From Archilochus colubris (lineage: Eukaryota; Chordata; Aves; Apodiformes; Trochilidae): DNA of 64,000 nt. Below, piece after piece: positions 61,701-64,000 of the stretch. Positions within the stretch are counted from its first letter, which is position 1. Each line of letters begins with the position of its first letter. The notes under the pieces were generated by a model that saw only the letters and a program-made list of their open reading frames with translations, did not search any database and was not told where the DNA came from. The stretch spans positions 6,060,864 to 6,124,863 of the forward strand of contig CM041104.1 in NCBI GenBank assembly GCA_023079485.1, read 5' to 3'. Position numbers and translations under genes: made by a program.

Positions 61701-64000
61701 TCTGCCAGGCTCTTGCCTGTTGGGCAGCAGGGACAGTCACTCTTGTCATACTGTGTGTCCCACTTGGCACCCAGGCCTTTCTGCTGAGGCTCTACAGGTG
61801 TTGTGCTACTGACTATCTCCTCCTGAGGAAGGGGAAGCACAGCCAACATGGTGTGGAATTCTCCCAAAGCTGCAGGTCATCCTCCCTCTGTTCTGCAGCC
61901 TGGCTCTCTCACTCAGGGTCAGTGATTTTTCTTGCTGTGGATTTATTTAGGGCTTTGCTGGTTGTTGGGTGCTGGCCACAGGGCAAGTCTGGGGCCACCC
62001 TTCCTGTGCTCTTCAGTGGGGAGAAAGCAACCTCTTTCCATGGGCAGCTTTTACCCATTATGAGGGGAGACTTTGCAGAAGTTTCTTGAACTTCTGTGCC
62101 CTGACTCCGAATGGGCTTGCTGGAGCAGTGCTGGGAAGCAATGTGCCCTCTTGCTGCTTCTCACCTGGGCTGTGCCCCAAGGGAAACCTTTGTGCCATGG
62201 GCAGCCCTGCTTGCCCAGTAGAGAAACTCAGTGCCACCCACAGCGTGCGAGATGAGCGACTTCCTTCGCGGCTAACAAGATTAAGGTGGATTATGCTATG
62301 TATTTAATCAAGGGCTAAGCTTATTGCCTTGCTTGAAATGGATCAAAGCTCTCAAAATGCCAGCCTGGAGACCAGCTACTGAGCAAGATTGTATTTCTGT
62401 GTGGCAAGGCTTGCTTTGGAAGGAGCTGGGAAGTTCAGCAGGCAGGTTTCAGACTGCAGCAGTGACCAAATGCAAATACAGATGAGAAGTTTGAAGCAAT
62501 GGGGGGAGGTAGGGGTGTGTGAATGCTGTTATTCAGCATCTGGGAGGGTTTGGGGGAAGAAAGCTTCCTCTTCTTGCTTTCAGTTTGCAGCCATGTTTCC
62601 AGCTCCACGCTGAAAGGTACAGGAGATGTTCTAGCTGTTGGCAGTCAGGCTTTTATCTTCTAGAAAAGCAACTTTAATTTTTGTGTGAGCTTGTGTGGCT
62701 CTGCAGCAAGGACCAGATTCTCCAGCCCTTTCACAGGGAGCCACCCAGCCCCTGCAGTGGCCATCAGCAGCATTGGAGCTCACAAGGCTCTCATGTCCTG
62801 TTGTCCCCGTCCCCACAGCAGTGTTGCCCTGGGACCCTTTGGTAGCAGAGGAATAGAGCAGAAGATGCTCTTTGCTGCTCCGTTATTTCTCTCCTGGCCG
62901 TGGCTTTGGCTGTGGGGTAGGAGCCTGTGTCTGACAGCGAGAGCCATCTCTGGGGGCAGCAGGTTGTCAGCTATGGGGCTCTTGCAGGGCTGGGGCAGGT
63001 GATGCTCTGCCTGCACCTCATCCTGGCCAAGGGCTGCCTGGCCCCTGGTCACTCCCCAGCATCCTGAGCAGTGCCTGGTGTGGAAGGGGGACAGGGACAG
63101 GTGACAGCCACAGCAGCAGACCTGCGCGTCAAGGCAGGTGGAAGGAAGTGTCACTGTCTGCAGATATTGAGGCAGCTTTAAAATGACTTTTCAGTGAAGA
63201 GTTGTTGTGGTTGCTGGGGTCTGCCTGGAGTGGTATGGCTGTTGTCTCATCTGGCTATGCACAGTTGTCTCTTTATTGCAGGGCTAAGTGTTGGTTTTTT
63301 GGTTTGGTTTTTTTTTCTGCTGTGAGAGGAGTGCTGGTGCTCACGTGTGTTGCTGAGCAGGCTGTGGAAAGCACTCCAGCTATTCAAATCACCTTTCCTC
63401 TTTCTTAAAAGAAGTTTATTCCAGTAACCACTTTCCTTCTAGCCACCATTTAACATGAGGGGGCCAGCTGCAGCTCATGCTTCTCCTGCTCTGTGAATGT
63501 GACATCCCTGCTCCCTGGGCTCTTCCTGCAGAACAGAGAACACCCCAACCAAATGGCTTGTCTCAAGGAGTCTGTGCTGGGGAACAGGTACTGGTGACTT
63601 CTGCTTTGAGGTGAACTTGTGCAGTTCTCATGCAGCAGCAGGTGCCTGTGCTCCTTGCAGCATCCCTTTTGCTTAAAACACTGCTGAGGATTTGCAAGCT
63701 TCTCTCCCCTCTGAATCTCAGGCATCCTTTTGTTATTGACTCACCACATGCTGCAGTGGACATAACCCTGAAGTAAACACAGGGAGACAAATTCAGCTGT
63801 GTCTCTCCTGTGCCACAGGTGTGGGTGTCCGTCTCCCCAGCTCTCCTGGGATGTGGCCTGAGCCCATGTGTGGGGCTGGCAGAGCTTCTTGTGTGACAGC
63901 TAGGTGCAGAGTGTTCCCATGTTTAATTTATGGCTAATCAAACCTGCAAATGAGGCTTGGCCTCACTTCTCCTCCAGCCCAAGCCCATTACGTGGCCTCC
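52252..64000 (+). other. B4GALT5: B4GALT5 intron 1 (extends past the window)
   Basis: At least 11.7 kb of intron, beginning GTAAGC. It holds T-rich tracts (53959-53982, 60102-60117, 61078-61092, 61139-61162). The many open frames are short, and none resembles a known family or the next B4GALT5 exon. Long first introns are usual for this gene. Confidence 0.7.

Overview
The window is nuclear DNA from a bird; I cannot fix the species. The evidence is a non-visual opsin of the OPN5L1 type (a group that, as I recall, placental mammals lack), short CR1 LINE fragments, and a solo LTR whose sequence matches a common avian ERVL-type LTR. Genes are split by long introns, promoters are CpG-rich, and most open reading frames here are chance ones.

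Layout. (1) About 1-5700, plus strand: the last three coding exons of an OPN5-group opsin, best named OPN5L1; its 5' exons lie left of the window. (2) About 5700-9990: space between two convergent genes. It holds a diverged pair of ~340-bp direct repeats, one ending in a good CTCF-like motif, and the probable 3' UTR of the next gene. (3) 9989-33626, minus strand: the complete SLC9A8 (NHE8, endomembrane Na+/H+ exchanger). I placed all 16 coding exons; they sum to 1725 nt, in frame, for a 574-residue protein. One intron is of the minor-spliceosome AT-AC class. (4) About 33450-34080: CpG-rich SLC9A8 promoter with ETS, E-box/CLEAR-like and CRE motifs and a YY1 motif over the start codon, followed by a 21-bp minisatellite (34240-34466) and a probable ERV LTR (about 34660-35300). 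(5) About 35300-51370: no protein gene found; it holds a CR1 fragment, a MIR-like SINE remnant and the avian ERVL-type LTR. (6) About 51378-51850: a second, degenerate 21-bp tandem array, then the CpG island and exon 1 of B4GALT5 (plus strand, coding 52125-52251), whose very long first intron fills the rest of the window.

SLC9A8 and B4GALT5 are head-to-head with ~18.5 kb between their start codons, the same relative orientation as on human chromosome 20q13. OPN5L1 sits tail-to-tail with SLC9A8. No operon-like cooperation is expected. SLC9A8 and B4GALT5 both act in the Golgi/endosomal system (luminal pH and glycosphingolipid galactosylation), whereas OPN5L1 is a light- or retinal-responsive receptor.
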